Below the pieces are notes generated by a model. It saw only the letters and a program-made list of their open reading frames with translations, was not told the origin of the DNA and made no database searches. DNA of 54,233 nucleotides from an uncultured Clostridia bacterium. GTDB taxonomy: Bacteria > Bacillota > Clostridia > Lachnospirales > CAG-274. Where the stretch lies: NCBI GenBank assembly GCA_947591605.1, contig CANQDF010000015.1, positions 1-54,233 on the forward strand. The letters run 5' to 3'. This document shows, in pieces, positions 7,623-16,197 of the stretch (positions within the stretch are counted from its first letter, which is position 1; each line of letters starts with the position of its first letter). Position numbers and translations under genes: made by a program.

Positions 7623-8981
7623 ATGTATAAAAAATTGTTTGTTTCTCTGTTTGGCATTATATTTGCTTTTATGCTGGGCATTAATGTATACGCAGCAGGC
7701 AGGGTAGATACCGAAAGGGCTGTAAAGCTCACCGTAAGCTATTCGTATGACGATGCTGCTGTACAGGGAGCCAAATTCAGCGTATACAGGGTGGCGTCGG
7801 TATCCGCAGGCGGTGCTTTTACGCTTGTGTCGCCGTTTAACGGCTATTCGGTTTCGCTTGACGACATAGCAAAGGACGAGGGCAGGACGCTTGCCCAGAC
7901 GCTTGCCGCATATGCCGAGCGTGACAATATTGCCGCCGACTATACGGCTGTTACAAACGCAAACGGCGTTTTTGAGGTAAGCCCAAGCAAGACGGGTATG
8001 TACCTTGTTATAGGCGAGGATAAGGAATCGGGCAATTACATATATATGGCTGAGCCGTTTCTTATTGCTTTACCAAACAAGGTGGCGGGAGAATGGACAT
8101 ATGACGTAACTGCGCTCCCTAAGTCGGATCGCACGGAAAAGCCTCACGGTCCGGGTTCCGGCCCAAGCACAAGCTATGTAAGCGTACACGTTAAAAAAAC
8201 ATGGCAGAACGACTCATCATCCGTAAGACCTAACAGTATTGAAGTACAGCTTCTCCATGACGGAGAGGTCATAGCCTCCGCAACGCTCGATTCGGCAGGC
8301 GGTTGGGAGCATACATGGGAAAAGCTGGAGGATAAAGGCACCTATATGGTTGCAGAAAAATCGGTGCCAAAAAACTACACCGTATCCGTTGACAAGGACG
8401 GAAACAGCTACGAAATTATCAATAAATACACTTATATAGAGCCTACTACCGAGGCTACCACGGAGCATGTCACAAAGGAGCCGGAGGAAGAGCCTACCAC
8501 ACGCAGGTCTGTTCCGCCGTCCTCGGGCGGTGGCGGCGGCGGAGGTACGCCAAGTAACAAGGCAGAAGTACCAAACAGGGACGACGAGGATGTACCGGGC
8601 AAGCCCGATGAGGAAAACCCTGAGGTACCTCCCGACGAAGTTCCGGATTTGCCGGACGATGTTCCCGATCTGCCCGATGATAGTGATTTTGCGGAGGAAC
8701 CCGGCGTTCCCGATGATGATTACGATGTCAGCGTAGGCTCGGGTACAAACACCGATACCTATAATGACAATACAACGCCTAACATACCGTCCGACAGCGT
8801 AACGGATGCGGGCACGCCAAAACCAAGCGGAATAATTACATCCGTTATCGGCGGCGGTGAGCCTACTCTTCCCCAGACGGGTCAGCTTTGGTGGCCTGTA
8901 CCTGTTATGGGTGTTTCCGGTATGATGCTGTTTGCTGTCGGATGTATCCGCAGAGGCAAAAGGGAAGAGGAAGATGCGTAA
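7623..8981 (+). CDS. Accessory LPxTG pilin with Cna-B domain
   Basis: Secreted 452-residue cell-wall protein, likely the minor, basal or tip pilin. It has a signal peptide (about 1-24), an N-terminal domain with Cna-B character, a second Cna-B domain near 185-270 (VHVKKTWQND, then YMVAEKSVPKNYTV), then a long Thr/Pro/Glu/Asp-rich spacer with a seven-glycine run, repeated DLPDDVPDLPDD and acidic patches, suited to crossing the wall. The sorting signal LPQTG begins near 416, followed by a hydrophobic helix and RRGKREEEDA. ATG 7623 is chosen because AAGGGTG sits at normal distance; GTG 7614 would be too close. The 3' end overlaps the next sortase gene by eight bases. Confidence 0.88.
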   Translation: MYKKLFVSLFGIIFAFMLGINVYAAGRVDTERAVKLTVSYSYDDAAVQGAKFSVYRVASVSAGGAFTLVSPFNGYSVSLDDIAKDEGRTLAQTLAAYAERDNIAADYTAVTNANGVFEVSPSKTGMYLVIGEDKESGNYIYMAEPFLIALPNKVAGEWTYDVTALPKSDRTEKPHGPGSGPSTSYVSVHVKKTWQNDSSSVRPNSIEVQLLHDGEVIASATLDSAGGWEHTWEKLEDKGTYMVAEKSVPKNYTVSVDKDGNSYEIINKYTYIEPTTEATTEHVTKEPEEEPTTRRSVPPSSGGGGGGGTPSNKAEVPNRDDEDVPGKPDEENPEVPPDEVPDLPDDVPDLPDDSDFAEEPGVPDDDYDVSVGSGTNTDTYNDNTTPNIPSDSVTDAGTPKPSGIITSVIGGGEPTLPQTGQLWWPVPVMGVSGMMLFAVGCIRRGKREEEDA

Positions 8982-9567
8982 ATCAAAAGCCGCAGGCACA
9001 ATACCAATGCTGCTTGGAGGCTTGCTTATAACAGGCGCCGTGGCGCTCACGGCATTTAATCTCTGGTCGGAATATAATGCGGGTATGCGTGCGGAGGCTA
9101 TTGTTCAGCTTTTGCCCGACAGTGCGCCGCAAAGCGAGGAGCAGCCTCCCGCAGCCGATCCCGATGAGCCTATGCCCGTTATGGATATTGACGGCAGCGG
9201 CTATATAGGCAAGCTTTATGTAGACGACCTCGGGCTGGAGCTGCCCGTAAGGGCTGAGCTTGACTACAAAGGTCTGCTGAGCGCTCCCTGCCGCTATAAG
9301 GGCAGTGTTTATACGGATGATATAATTATTGCTGCGCATAATTACCGTACACATTTCGGCTATATCCATCGCCTTACACAGGGCAGCCCCGTTTCCTTTG
9401 TTGATGTAAACGGCAATCGGTTTGATTATGTGCTTGATAAAATAGAAACCATTGACGGCAGAAACATTGAGCAGATGGAATCGGGTGATTGGGATCTGAG
9501 CCTTTTTACCTGTAATTACCGAGGCAATGCACGCATCACACTGAGATGCAGCAGAGTGAAACAATAA
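8974..9567 (+). CDS. Second sortase of the pilus operon
   Basis: Sortase-family transpeptidase of 197 residues with one N-terminal membrane helix (about 8-30) and a Pro/Glu-rich linker before the catalytic domain. Catalytic His122 (IIAAHNYRTHFG), Cys180 (SLFTCNYRGN) and Arg near 191 (RITLRCSRV) are all present. The absence of a C-terminal helix and the TCNYRGN motif differ from the class C enzyme upstream, so it probably performs another step, such as attaching the finished pilus or the LPQTG accessory pilin to the wall. Start ATG 8974 follows GGGAAGAGG; it is translationally coupled to the accessory pilin. I would not assign a class letter from sequence alone. Confidence 0.88.
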   Translation: MRKSKAAGTIPMLLGGLLITGAVALTAFNLWSEYNAGMRAEAIVQLLPDSAPQSEEQPPAADPDEPMPVMDIDGSGYIGKLYVDDLGLELPVRAELDYKGLLSAPCRYKGSVYTDDIIIAAHNYRTHFGYIHRLTQGSPVSFVDVNGNRFDYVLDKIETIDGRNIEQMESGDWDLSLFTCNYRGNARITLRCSRVKQ

Positions 9568-9571
9568 AAAT

Positions 9572-9607
9572 AAGACCCTTTCCGATAATATCGGTCGGGG
9601 TCTTTTG
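9572..9607 (+). terminator. Terminator of the pilus operon
   Basis: AAGACCC...GGGTCTT with an inner stem around TCCGATAATATCGG, followed by TTTTGTTTT. It starts four bases after the sortase stop. Confidence 0.88.
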
Positions 9608-9663
9608 TTTTGCCTGCTTGATACAGCCCTTTTATTTTTTTATGCTTACATTCCAATTATCTA

Positions 9664-9692
9664 TTGAAATATTTGCACCGATATTATAAAAT
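9664..9692 (+). promoter_or_regulatory. Promoter of the PfkB kinase gene
   Basis: TTGAAA (9664-9669), 17-base spacer, TAAAAT (9687-9692), 44 bases upstream of the start codon. Confidence 0.55.
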
Positions 9693-9736
9693 ATAAATAA
9701 GGTAGATAAATATGTATTTACAAGAGGAGGATTTTA

Positions 9737-10825
9737 ATGGAACATTTTAACCCATTGCTGCGTGACACCGACACTACAAACAAGTTTATTACAATAGGCG
9801 AAATTATGCTCAGGCTGACCCCGCCCAATTATGAAAAGATACGCACCGCTACCAACTTTGAGGCAAGCTACGGCGGCAGTGAAGCCAATATTGCGCTGGC
9901 TTTGGCAAATTTAGGCATAGACAGTACGTTTTTCAGTGTTGTACCCAATAACAGCATAGGCAAAAGCGCCATACGTATGCTCAGGAGCAACGATGTACAC
10001 TGCAGCCCCATGATACTCAGCACCCCGGAGGAAACCCCTACCCACCGCTTAGGCAGCTATTATCTTGAAACCGGTTACGGCATCCGCCCAAGTAAGGTTA
10101 CATATGACAGAAAACACAGCGCATTCAGCGAGTACGATTTTAGCTGCGTAGATCTGCACCGCCTCTTTGAGGGCTTTACATGGCTCCATCTCAGCGGCAT
10201 TACGCCTGCTCTTTCGGACAGCTGCCGCACCCTTATTATGGACAGCCTTAAGGCTGCCAAGGAGATGGGGCTTACTGTCAGCTTTGACGGCAACTTCCGC
10301 AGCAAGCTGTGGACATGGGAGGACGCAAGGGATTTTTGTACCGAATGCCTGCCCTATGTGGATGTACTTTTGGGTATAGAGCCATATCACCTGTGGAGAG
10401 ATGAGGACGACCACTCCAAGGGCGATGTAAAGGACGGAGTGCCTTTGCAGCCAAGCTACGAGCAGCAGGATGAAATATTCCAGAGGTTTGTGGAGCGCTA
10501 TCCAAACATTAAATGTATAGCACGTCATGTGCGTTATGCCCACAGCGGCAGCGAGAACAGCCTTAAGGCGTTTTTGTGGTATGAAAACCATACCTTTGAG
10601 AGCAAGCTGTTTACATTTAATATACTCGATCGTGTGGGCGGCGGTGACGCCTTTGCCAGTGGCCTTATTTATGCTATGATGCACAATTACAAGGCTATGG
10701 ATATGGTTAATTTTGCTGTGGCAAGCAGCGTTATAAAACACACCATACACGGTGATGCAAATATAACGGATGATGTACAGACAATACGCAACCTCATGAA
10801 TATGAATTACGATATAAAAAGATAA
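9737..10825 (+). CDS. PfkB-family sugar kinase (KdgK-like)
   Basis: Cytosolic ribokinase-family ATP-dependent kinase of 362 residues. The N-terminal substrate side has FITIGEIMLRLTPP and the glycine-rich YGGSEANIALALANLG; the C-terminal ATP site has DRVGGGDAFASGL, with catalytic Asp near 304. The first motif and overall spacing are most like 2-keto-3-deoxygluconate kinases, but fructokinase or another sugar substrate is possible. It is about 30-40 residues longer than typical members, mostly through an insertion near 220-260. It is a single-gene unit with its own promoter and a terminator stem that has been duplicated by a repeat insertion. Confidence 0.85.
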   Translation: MEHFNPLLRDTDTTNKFITIGEIMLRLTPPNYEKIRTATNFEASYGGSEANIALALANLGIDSTFFSVVPNNSIGKSAIRMLRSNDVHCSPMILSTPEETPTHRLGSYYLETGYGIRPSKVTYDRKHSAFSEYDFSCVDLHRLFEGFTWLHLSGITPALSDSCRTLIMDSLKAAKEMGLTVSFDGNFRSKLWTWEDARDFCTECLPYVDVLLGIEPYHLWRDEDDHSKGDVKDGVPLQPSYEQQDEIFQRFVERYPNIKCIARHVRYAHSGSENSLKAFLWYENHTFESKLFTFNILDRVGGGDAFASGLIYAMMHNYKAMDMVNFAVASSVIKHTIHGDANITDDVQTIRNLMNMNYDIKR

Positions 10826-10837
10826 AACATATAATAC

Positions 10838-10866
10838 AGGGTGCCGATGTAATGCTTCGGCACCCT
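10838..10866 (+). terminator. pfkB terminator stem, first copy (29-bp direct repeat)
   Basis: AGGGTGCCGA...TCGGCACCCT stem-loop 12 bases after the kinase stop. The identical 29 bases recur at 11103-11131 on the other side of a 236-bp repeat element. This copy has lost the T-tract; the following bases are the repeat. Confidence 0.85.
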
Positions 10867-11102
10867 CAGCGTGTCGAAAAAGTCGACACGCTTGCAGGAA
10901 ATGCTTGCATTTCCTGCATTTTTTTACAAAGTATAAAGAGATTCGCGCCTCGCTATCGCTCGACACTCCCTCTTTTCCTCGGACGGGCAAAGCTCGTCCT
11001 GCGGATTTTAGCCTGCGGCGCTTAAGTTACCTTAAAGTGTTTGCAAGTCTAGGTTCTAAAAAATTCATTTTTTGATTTATTTTTAGGCTTTTTGACAGTC
11101 TG
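10867..11102 (-). repeat. Interspersed hairpin repeat, copy 4 (complete, 236 bp)
   Basis: A complete minus-strand copy exactly bounded by 29-bp identical direct repeats. Its ends are imperfect inverted repeats: CAGCGTGTC at 10867 and, read inward from the other end, CAGACTGTC (7 of 9). Modules from its left end are an A/T-rich segment, TTAAG-GTAA-CTTAA, GCGCCGCAGGC, a GGACGAGCTTTGCCCGTCC hairpin, the AAAGAG...CTCTTT stem, the GCAGGAAATGC hairpin and the end hairpin GTGTCGA/TCGACAC. It encodes no plausible protein. Confidence 0.9.
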
Positions 11103-11131
11103 AGGGTGCCGATGTAATGCTTCGGCACCCT
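11103..11131 (+). terminator. pfkB terminator stem, second copy with T-tract
   Basis: Exact duplicate of 10838-10866, here followed by GATATTTTTTT, so the original T-tract stayed on this side of the inserted repeat. On the minus strand the same stem lies just after trxB and may also help end that operon. Confidence 0.8.
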
Positions 11132-11148
11132 GATATTTTTTTGCATAA

Positions 11149-12069
11149 TTATTTTCTTACATATTCGGCAGCGGCAATGCCTGCCACGGCACCGTCCGCC
11201 GCTGCGGTGACAAGCTGACGCACCTGCTTGGTGCGGCAGTCGCCTGCGGCAAAAATGCCCTCCGACGAGGTTTTGCAATCCTCGCCTGCAATTATATAGC
11301 CATATTCGTCAATATCTATAAGACCGCCGAATATGCTGCTTGATGGTATCTGACCCACTGCGGCAAAAATTCCGCTTAAGTCAAGCTCCCGGGTGGTGTT
11401 GTCTTTAATGTTTTTGACGATCAGCCCCGTGACGGTATCGCTGCCCTTTATCTCAACAGGTATATGGCTTTTAAGCTGTATGATATTCGGCTTTGCGTTT
11501 ATCCTGTCTATATACGCTTTTTCCGCCCTGTATTCGTCACGGCGGTGTACAAGATATACCTCACTGCAATATGCCGACAGATAAAGAGCGTCCTCCAGAG
11601 CCGTGTTTCCGCCGCCTATAACGGCAGTGCTTTTTCCCTTGAAAAATGCCCCGTCACAGGTGGCACAGTAGGAAACCCCTCTGCCTGTGAGTATATCCTC
11701 GTTGTCAAGCCCAAGCTTGCGCTTTTCAAGCCCCGAGGCAATAATAACGCTGCCTGTGATATAGGTGACCTTTTCCGTTTCCGCTTCAAAACCGTTTTCG
11801 GTTTTTTTGACGGATTTTACGGCGCTGAACCTTATTTTTGCACCCAGTGCAATTGCCTGTTCGTAAAGCGCCGTTGCAAAGTCAAAGCCTGATATTGATT
11901 TAAAGCCGGGATAGTTTTCCACCCTGTCGGCGTTGCCTATCTGTCCGCCGTATCCCCTGCCGTCCAGCACAATAACGCTTTGACCTGCACGGGAGGCATA
12001 TATGGCTGCGGTAAGCCCCGCAGTGCCTGCGCCTATAACGGCTATGCCGTAATCACTGTTTGTTTTCAT
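11149..12069 (-). CDS. trxB: Thioredoxin reductase
   Basis: Cytosolic FAD- and NADPH-dependent enzyme (306 residues) that reduces the thioredoxin encoded just upstream. The FAD-binding GAGTAGLTAAIYASRAG lies at 13-29, the redox-active pair Cys135-Ala-Thr-Cys138 in SYCATCDG, the NADPH-binding GGGNTALEDALYL near 155-167, and the C-terminal FAD motif GIFAAGDCR near 275. Start ATG 12069 overlaps the 3' end of trxA by 17 bases, so translation is coupled. It is the last gene of the seven-gene iron-sulfur/thiol operon. Confidence 0.95.
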   Translation of the reverse strand: MKTNSDYGIAVIGAGTAGLTAAIYASRAGQSVIVLDGRGYGGQIGNADRVENYPGFKSISGFDFATALYEQAIALGAKIRFSAVKSVKKTENGFEAETEKVTYITGSVIIASGLEKRKLGLDNEDILTGRGVSYCATCDGAFFKGKSTAVIGGGNTALEDALYLSAYCSEVYLVHRRDEYRAEKAYIDRINAKPNIIQLKSHIPVEIKGSDTVTGLIVKNIKDNTTRELDLSGIFAAVGQIPSSSIFGGLIDIDEYGYIIAGEDCKTSSEGIFAAGDCRTKQVRQLVTAAADGAVAGIAAAEYVRK

Positions 12070-12373
12070 CAAGCATCTCCTGTATTTCGTCCTCGCTTTG
12101 CAGCCCCACAAGCTTTGCGGCAGGCTGTCCGTCCTTAAAAAGTATAAGGGTCGGTATGCTCATTACGGAATATTTTATTGCCAGCTCCTGCTCCTCGTCA
12201 ATATTTATCTTGCCGAATACAACGTCCGCATTCTCCTCGGCAACAGCCTCAAATACAGGCGCCTGCATCTTGCAGGGGCCGCACCATGTAGCCCAGAAGT
12301 CTATAAGCACGGGTTTGTCCGATTTTAATACCTCGTTTTCAAAATTAGTGCCGTCAAAATTTAAAATACTCAT
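12053..12373 (-). CDS. trxA: Thioredoxin
   Basis: Small cytosolic disulfide reductant of 106 residues, the standard thioredoxin length. The active site is FWATWCGPCKMQAP with Cys31 and Cys34; the cis-proline loop is SIPTLILFKDG. Start ATG 12373 has GGGAGA at the correct distance; ATG 12379 is too close to that site. It overlaps trxB and follows the MBL lipoprotein gene by 16 bases. It is expected to hand electrons from TrxB to protein disulfides and may support cysteine-dependent sulfur transfer by the products of the same operon. Confidence 0.95.
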   Translation of the reverse strand: MSILNFDGTNFENEVLKSDKPVLIDFWATWCGPCKMQAPVFEAVAEENADVVFGKINIDEEQELAIKYSVMSIPTLILFKDGQPAAKLVGLQSEDEIQEMLDENKQ

Positions 12374-12389
12374 AAACATTCTCCCTTCT

Positions 12390-13448
12390 TTATTTTATAC
12401 ATGCTTTATGTGGGGTATATCCGTTGGTTTCGGCTTCCTCGGGGGTGAGGTATACTCTGTTCTCCTCCTTTGGCAGTGCAGAGCAGTCCTTTGTGTGGTA
12501 TACCTTTGAGTTTTTATTGCCCACATATATTTTTTCATCCGTATTGCCGACGGTGTTTTCCTGCACGGGCTTTTCCGCCGTATCGGCCGGCGGAACGGAT
12601 ACTATCTCGCTGCCGTTGCTTACAAGGGTTATTGTGCCCATTTCGTCAGTGCGCAATACCTCTGTGCCGTTTTTTTCAAGCTTTTGCAGGGTTTCCTTGT
12701 GAGGATGACCGTAATCGTTGTCCCGGCCGCAGCTTATAACGGCATAATCGGGGTCAACAGCTGCCAGAAAATCTGCGGAGGTGGAGGTGGAGCTGCCGTG
12801 ATGACCGCATTTGAGCACATCCGCACTTACGTCCGCTGCGCTTTGCAGTATTTCTTTTTCAACCTCCTTTTCGGCATCACCGGTAAACAGAAAGGAGGTG
12901 CTGCCGTAAACCATTTTTACGACAACGGAGTAATTGTTAAGATCGTCGTAGCTGTCCGAAACTGGTGCAAGTATATCGCAGCCGACAGACTCGCCCAGGT
13001 TAAAGCTCATACCCGCTTTTGCCTGTATGACCTCGTTTGCATTTTCGGCGGCATCCAGCATATTTTCAAAATCCCTTGTGGTGTGCGATGCGTTTGGCAG
13101 ATAAAACTTATCTACCGCTATGTTGTCTAAAACGTCGTCCATTGCGTTTATATGGTCGCTGTGGGGATGGGTGGCAATCACCGTGTCCAGCTCCGTTATG
13201 TTTCTTTCTCTGAGATAATCGAGTACAGCTCCGCTGCGGCCTTCTCCCTCACCGGCGTCAATAAGCATATTTTTGCCGTCGGGAGAGGTGATAAGTATGC
13301 TGTCCGCCTGCCCCACATCTATGTACGAAACCGTAAGACCGGCGGACTCTGCGGGGACGGCTGCCGTATTGCCGCTGTCATATGCTTCGGGGCTGCAGCC
13401 GCACAGTATTGATATAATCAACGATACATATGCAATAATTTTTTTCAT
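12390..13448 (-). CDS. MBL-fold hydrolase lipoprotein (ComEC C-terminal type) with cysteine-rich tail
   Basis: Exported lipoprotein of 352 residues. The N-terminal signal ends in the lipobox ILCGC (Cys18). Residues about 38-270 are a metallo-beta-lactamase domain with DVGQADSILI, THPHSDHINAM (His94, His96, Asp98, His99), FTGDAE and GHHGSSTS, as in the extracellular nuclease-like domain of ComEC proteins. The tail (about 303-352), VYHTKDCSALPKEENRVYLTPEEAETNGYTPHKAC, is the Ada-like zinc-binding module often attached to surface nucleases. Hydrolysis of extracellular nucleic acid or another phosphoester is a fair inference; the substrate is not proven. It follows mnmA by three bases. Confidence 0.85.
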   Translation of the reverse strand: MKKIIAYVSLIISILCGCSPEAYDSGNTAAVPAESAGLTVSYIDVGQADSILITSPDGKNMLIDAGEGEGRSGAVLDYLRERNITELDTVIATHPHSDHINAMDDVLDNIAVDKFYLPNASHTTRDFENMLDAAENANEVIQAKAGMSFNLGESVGCDILAPVSDSYDDLNNYSVVVKMVYGSTSFLFTGDAEKEVEKEILQSAADVSADVLKCGHHGSSTSTSADFLAAVDPDYAVISCGRDNDYGHPHKETLQKLEKNGTEVLRTDEMGTITLVSNGSEIVSVPPADTAEKPVQENTVGNTDEKIYVGNKNSKVYHTKDCSALPKEENRVYLTPEEAETNGYTPHKACIK

Positions 13449-13451
13449 ATT

Positions 13452-14534
13452 TTACCTCACTATAACTCCGCCGCCGATAACATAGCCGTCCGAGTAAAAT
13501 ACCGCCGCCTGCCCCGGTGTTACCGCACGCTGGGGTTCGTCAAAGCTGCATATTACGGTATCACCGTCTGATGTTATGGTGCAGGGACAGCTGCGCTGGG
13601 AATATCTCAGCTTGCCCTCGGCTCTTATCTGTGTTCCGTTATCGGGCTTATCAAACGCCATCCAGTTAAAATCCTTTACAAGCACGTCTTTTTTGAAAAG
13701 CTCGTCATTGCCGCCCAATATTACTTTGTTGTTTTCGGCATCTATGCCGCACACATACATGGGTACGCCAAAGGCTATACCCAAGCCCTTACGCTGACCT
13801 ACGGTATAATTAAATATGCCGCTGTGTCTGCCGAGTACCCTGCCGCTGCTGTCAATAAAATCGCCCTCTGCAACAGCCCTGTCGGTATTGTTTAAAATGA
13901 AGTCGGCATAATTTCCGTCGGGCACAAAGCATATATCCTGACTGTCGGGCTTATCTGCGACAGTAAGCCCTATATCCCTTGCAATGCTGCGTATTTCGCT
14001 TTTTTCATACGAGCCGAGGGGCATAAGTGTGTGTGAAAGCTGATACTGTGTAAGGCTGTATAAAGCATAGGTCTGATCTTTGCTGTCCGTATCGGAGAGC
14101 CTGAGAGTGTATCTGCCTGTTTGGGGATGCTTTGTGATTTTTGCATAATGTCCCGTTGCAATATGATCCGCACCTATGGCGACAGCCTTGTTAAGCATGG
14201 ACTCCCATTTTACATAACGGTTGCAGGCTATACACGGGTTAGGGGTCGAGCCCTTCAGATATTCGTCTATAAAGTAATCTATTACCTGCTTTTTAAATTC
14301 GTTTTTAAAATTGAGCACATAGTGGGGTATACCTATGGAGGCTGCTACACGCCTTGCATCCTCAACTGCCGAAAGACCGCAGCAGCCCCCGTTGTCTTCA
14401 ATATCCTCCCGTTCCTCGTCCTGCCATATCTGCATGGTGACGCCTATTACATCATAACCCTCTTTTTTAAGCAGATATGCCGCAACGGAGGAGTCTACTC
14501 CGCCCGACATACCCACAACAACTTTTTTGGGCAT
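13452..14534 (-). CDS. mnmA: tRNA-specific 2-thiouridylase
   Basis: Cytosolic ATP-pyrophosphatase of 360 residues that puts sulfur on U34 of Lys, Glu and Gln tRNAs. The PP-loop SGGVDSSVAAYLL is at 10-22. The catalytic cysteines are Cys101 (GSTPNPCIAC) and one in SQDICFVPDGNY near 200. The C-terminal domain has TPGQAAVFY. Sulfur comes as persulfide from a cysteine desulfurase, and the NifS-like enzyme is two genes upstream. The gene begins one base after nifU ends, so it is tightly coupled in the operon. Confidence 0.96.
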   Translation of the reverse strand: MPKKVVVGMSGGVDSSVAAYLLKKEGYDVIGVTMQIWQDEEREDIEDNGGCCGLSAVEDARRVAASIGIPHYVLNFKNEFKKQVIDYFIDEYLKGSTPNPCIACNRYVKWESMLNKAVAIGADHIATGHYAKITKHPQTGRYTLRLSDTDSKDQTYALYSLTQYQLSHTLMPLGSYEKSEIRSIARDIGLTVADKPDSQDICFVPDGNYADFILNNTDRAVAEGDFIDSSGRVLGRHSGIFNYTVGQRKGLGIAFGVPMYVCGIDAENNKVILGGNDELFKKDVLVKDFNWMAFDKPDNGTQIRAEGKLRYSQRSCPCTITSDGDTVICSFDEPQRAVTPGQAAVFYSDGYVIGGGVIVR

Positions 14535-14535
14535 A

Positions 14536-14976
14536 TCAGTCCTCCTCGGGTATCTCCTCGTGCTCGCTTATATCGTTTACGGGCTGTTCAAGCCCCTCTA
14601 TGACGATACCGTTTTTCTGTGCGTAATCCCAGAGTGCCGCATGCAGAGCCTCCTCGGCAAGACATGAGCAATGCACCTTGATAGGTGGCAGACCGTCAAG
14701 GGCTTCCATAACGGCTTTGTTTGTTACCTCAAGCGCCTCGGGTATGGTTTTGCCTTTTACAAGCTCGGTCGCCATTGAGCTTGTTGCAACGGCAGCGCCG
14801 CAGCCAAAGGTCTTAAACTTTGCGTCTTCTATTATGCCGTTTTCAATTTTGAGGTAAACCTTCATAATATCGCCGCATTTTGCGTTGCCTACCGTGCCTA
14901 CGCCGCTTGCGTCTTCAATTTCTCCAACGTTTCTGGGGTTCATAAAATGGTCCATTACCTTTTCACTGTATTGCAT
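14536..14976 (-). CDS. Iron-sulfur scaffold protein (NifU/IscU family)
   Basis: Cytosolic scaffold of 146 residues on which [2Fe-2S] and [4Fe-4S] clusters are built with sulfur from the desulfurase. The three ligand cysteines are at Cys34 (NAKCGD), Cys59 (TFGCGAAVATSS) and Cys103 (KVHCSCLAEEA). The usual LPPxK docking sequence appears as LPPIKVHC. This is the N-terminal NifU/IscU domain only, with a short acidic tail. It lies 13 bases downstream of the desulfurase. Either name, iscU or nifU, would be acceptable. Confidence 0.94.
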   Translation of the reverse strand: MQYSEKVMDHFMNPRNVGEIEDASGVGTVGNAKCGDIMKVYLKIENGIIEDAKFKTFGCGAAVATSSMATELVKGKTIPEALEVTNKAVMEALDGLPPIKVHCSCLAEEALHAALWDYAQKNGIVIEGLEQPVNDISEHEEIPEED

Positions 14977-14989
14977 AATAATTCTCCTT

Positions 14990-16165
14990 TTATTTGTTAT
15001 TCTTTATAAAATCCTCATAGAGAGGTGACATTTCCCTCAGCCTTGATACTATAGGAGGCAGTTCCTTAAGTATAACATCGACCTCCTCCTCGGTATTGAA
15101 ATGACCGAGTGTAAGCCTTAACGAGCCGTGTGCCTTTTCATGAGGCAGACCTATTGCAAGCAGTACATGCGACGGATCGAGAGAACCGCTGGTGCATGCG
15201 CTGCCGCTGCTTGCACATATGCCCTTCATATCAAGCAAAAGCAGCATAGATTCGCCCTCAATAAACTCAAAGGATATATTTACATTTCCGGGCAGTCGTT
15301 TTTGGGGGTGACCGTTCAGCCTGGAGTGGGGTATGGAGGAAAGTATGCCGTCAATAAGCTTATCCCTTAATGCAGCAAGCCTTTTGCTCTCCTGCTCAAG
15401 CTCTGCCGATGCAAGCTTTACCGCTTCTCCGAAGCCTACTATGCCGGGTACGTTTTCGGTGCCCGCACGCCTGTTTCTTTCCTGTGCTCCGCCGTGTATA
15501 AGGGGTTTAATTTTAATGCCCTTTCTTATATACAGCATACCTATGCCCTTTGGACCGTAAAGCTTATGTCCGCTTGCCGAGAGCAGATCTATATTCATTT
15601 CCTCAACATCAATAGGCACATGCCCGAGAGCCTGTACCGCATCGGTGTGGAAAACTATGCCCTTTTCCCTTGCTATGCTGCCTATTTCCTTAATAGGCTG
15701 TACGGAACCTATTTCGTTGTTTGCAAACATTACGGATATAAGTATGGTATCATCTCTTATTGCGTTTTTTAAATCGTCAATTGATATAATGCCGTACTCG
15801 TCAACGGGCAGATATGTTACCTCAAAGCCCTTGCTCTCAAGAAATTCACAGGTATGCAGTATTGCATGGTGCTCTATTGCGGTAGTGATTATATGCCTGC
15901 CCTTGTCGCTGCAGCTGTCGGCAACCCCTTTAAGCGCCCAGTTATCGGATTCCGAGCCGCCTGCGGTAAAGTATATCTCGTTTGCTTTGGCATTAATTGC
16001 CTTTGCAAGGTTATCTCTTGCCTCGTCAACGGCTGTTTTATTTTCCCTTGCTATTTTATAGATGCTGGAGGGATTGCCGTAATTTTCGGTAATAAAGGGA
16101 AGCATTTTATCTATAACTTCCTTGCGTGGCTTTGTGGTAGCCGCATTATCAAAATATATTGTCAT
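14990..16165 (-). CDS. Cysteine desulfurase (NifS/IscS family)
   Basis: PLP enzyme of 391 residues that turns cysteine into alanine and an enzyme-bound persulfide used for iron-sulfur clusters and tRNA thiolation. The PLP lysine is Lys201 in SASGHKLYGPKGIG, and the persulfide cysteine is Cys324 in CASSGSACTSGS; the latter loop length is that of class I (NifS/IscS) enzymes. The IscR-like regulator gene precedes it by 32 bases and the scaffold gene follows. Confidence 0.95.
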   Translation of the reverse strand: MTIYFDNAATTKPRKEVIDKMLPFITENYGNPSSIYKIARENKTAVDEARDNLAKAINAKANEIYFTAGGSESDNWALKGVADSCSDKGRHIITTAIEHHAILHTCEFLESKGFEVTYLPVDEYGIISIDDLKNAIRDDTILISVMFANNEIGSVQPIKEIGSIAREKGIVFHTDAVQALGHVPIDVEEMNIDLLSASGHKLYGPKGIGMLYIRKGIKIKPLIHGGAQERNRRAGTENVPGIVGFGEAVKLASAELEQESKRLAALRDKLIDGILSSIPHSRLNGHPQKRLPGNVNISFEFIEGESMLLLLDMKGICASSGSACTSGSLDPSHVLLAIGLPHEKAHGSLRLTLGHFNTEEEVDVILKELPPIVSRLREMSPLYEDFIKNNK

Positions 16166-16197
16166 TTTGCTTCAACTCCGTTTCATTAAAAATAGTA

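Noticed and set aside
8217..9050. Minus-strand frame across the accessory pilin
   Set aside because: It is antisense to a gene with clear signal peptide, Cna-B domain and LPQTG signal.
10049..10990. Minus-strand frame of about 310 codons beginning in the repeat
   Set aside because: It is antisense to the PfkB kinase and starts in repeat DNA; the same opening residues occur at 26312 only because the repeat recurs.
10867..11102. Group II intron or IS200-type element
   Set aside because: There is no reverse transcriptase or transposase, no domain V-like sequence, and the length is only 236 bp; the element must be non-autonomous if mobile.
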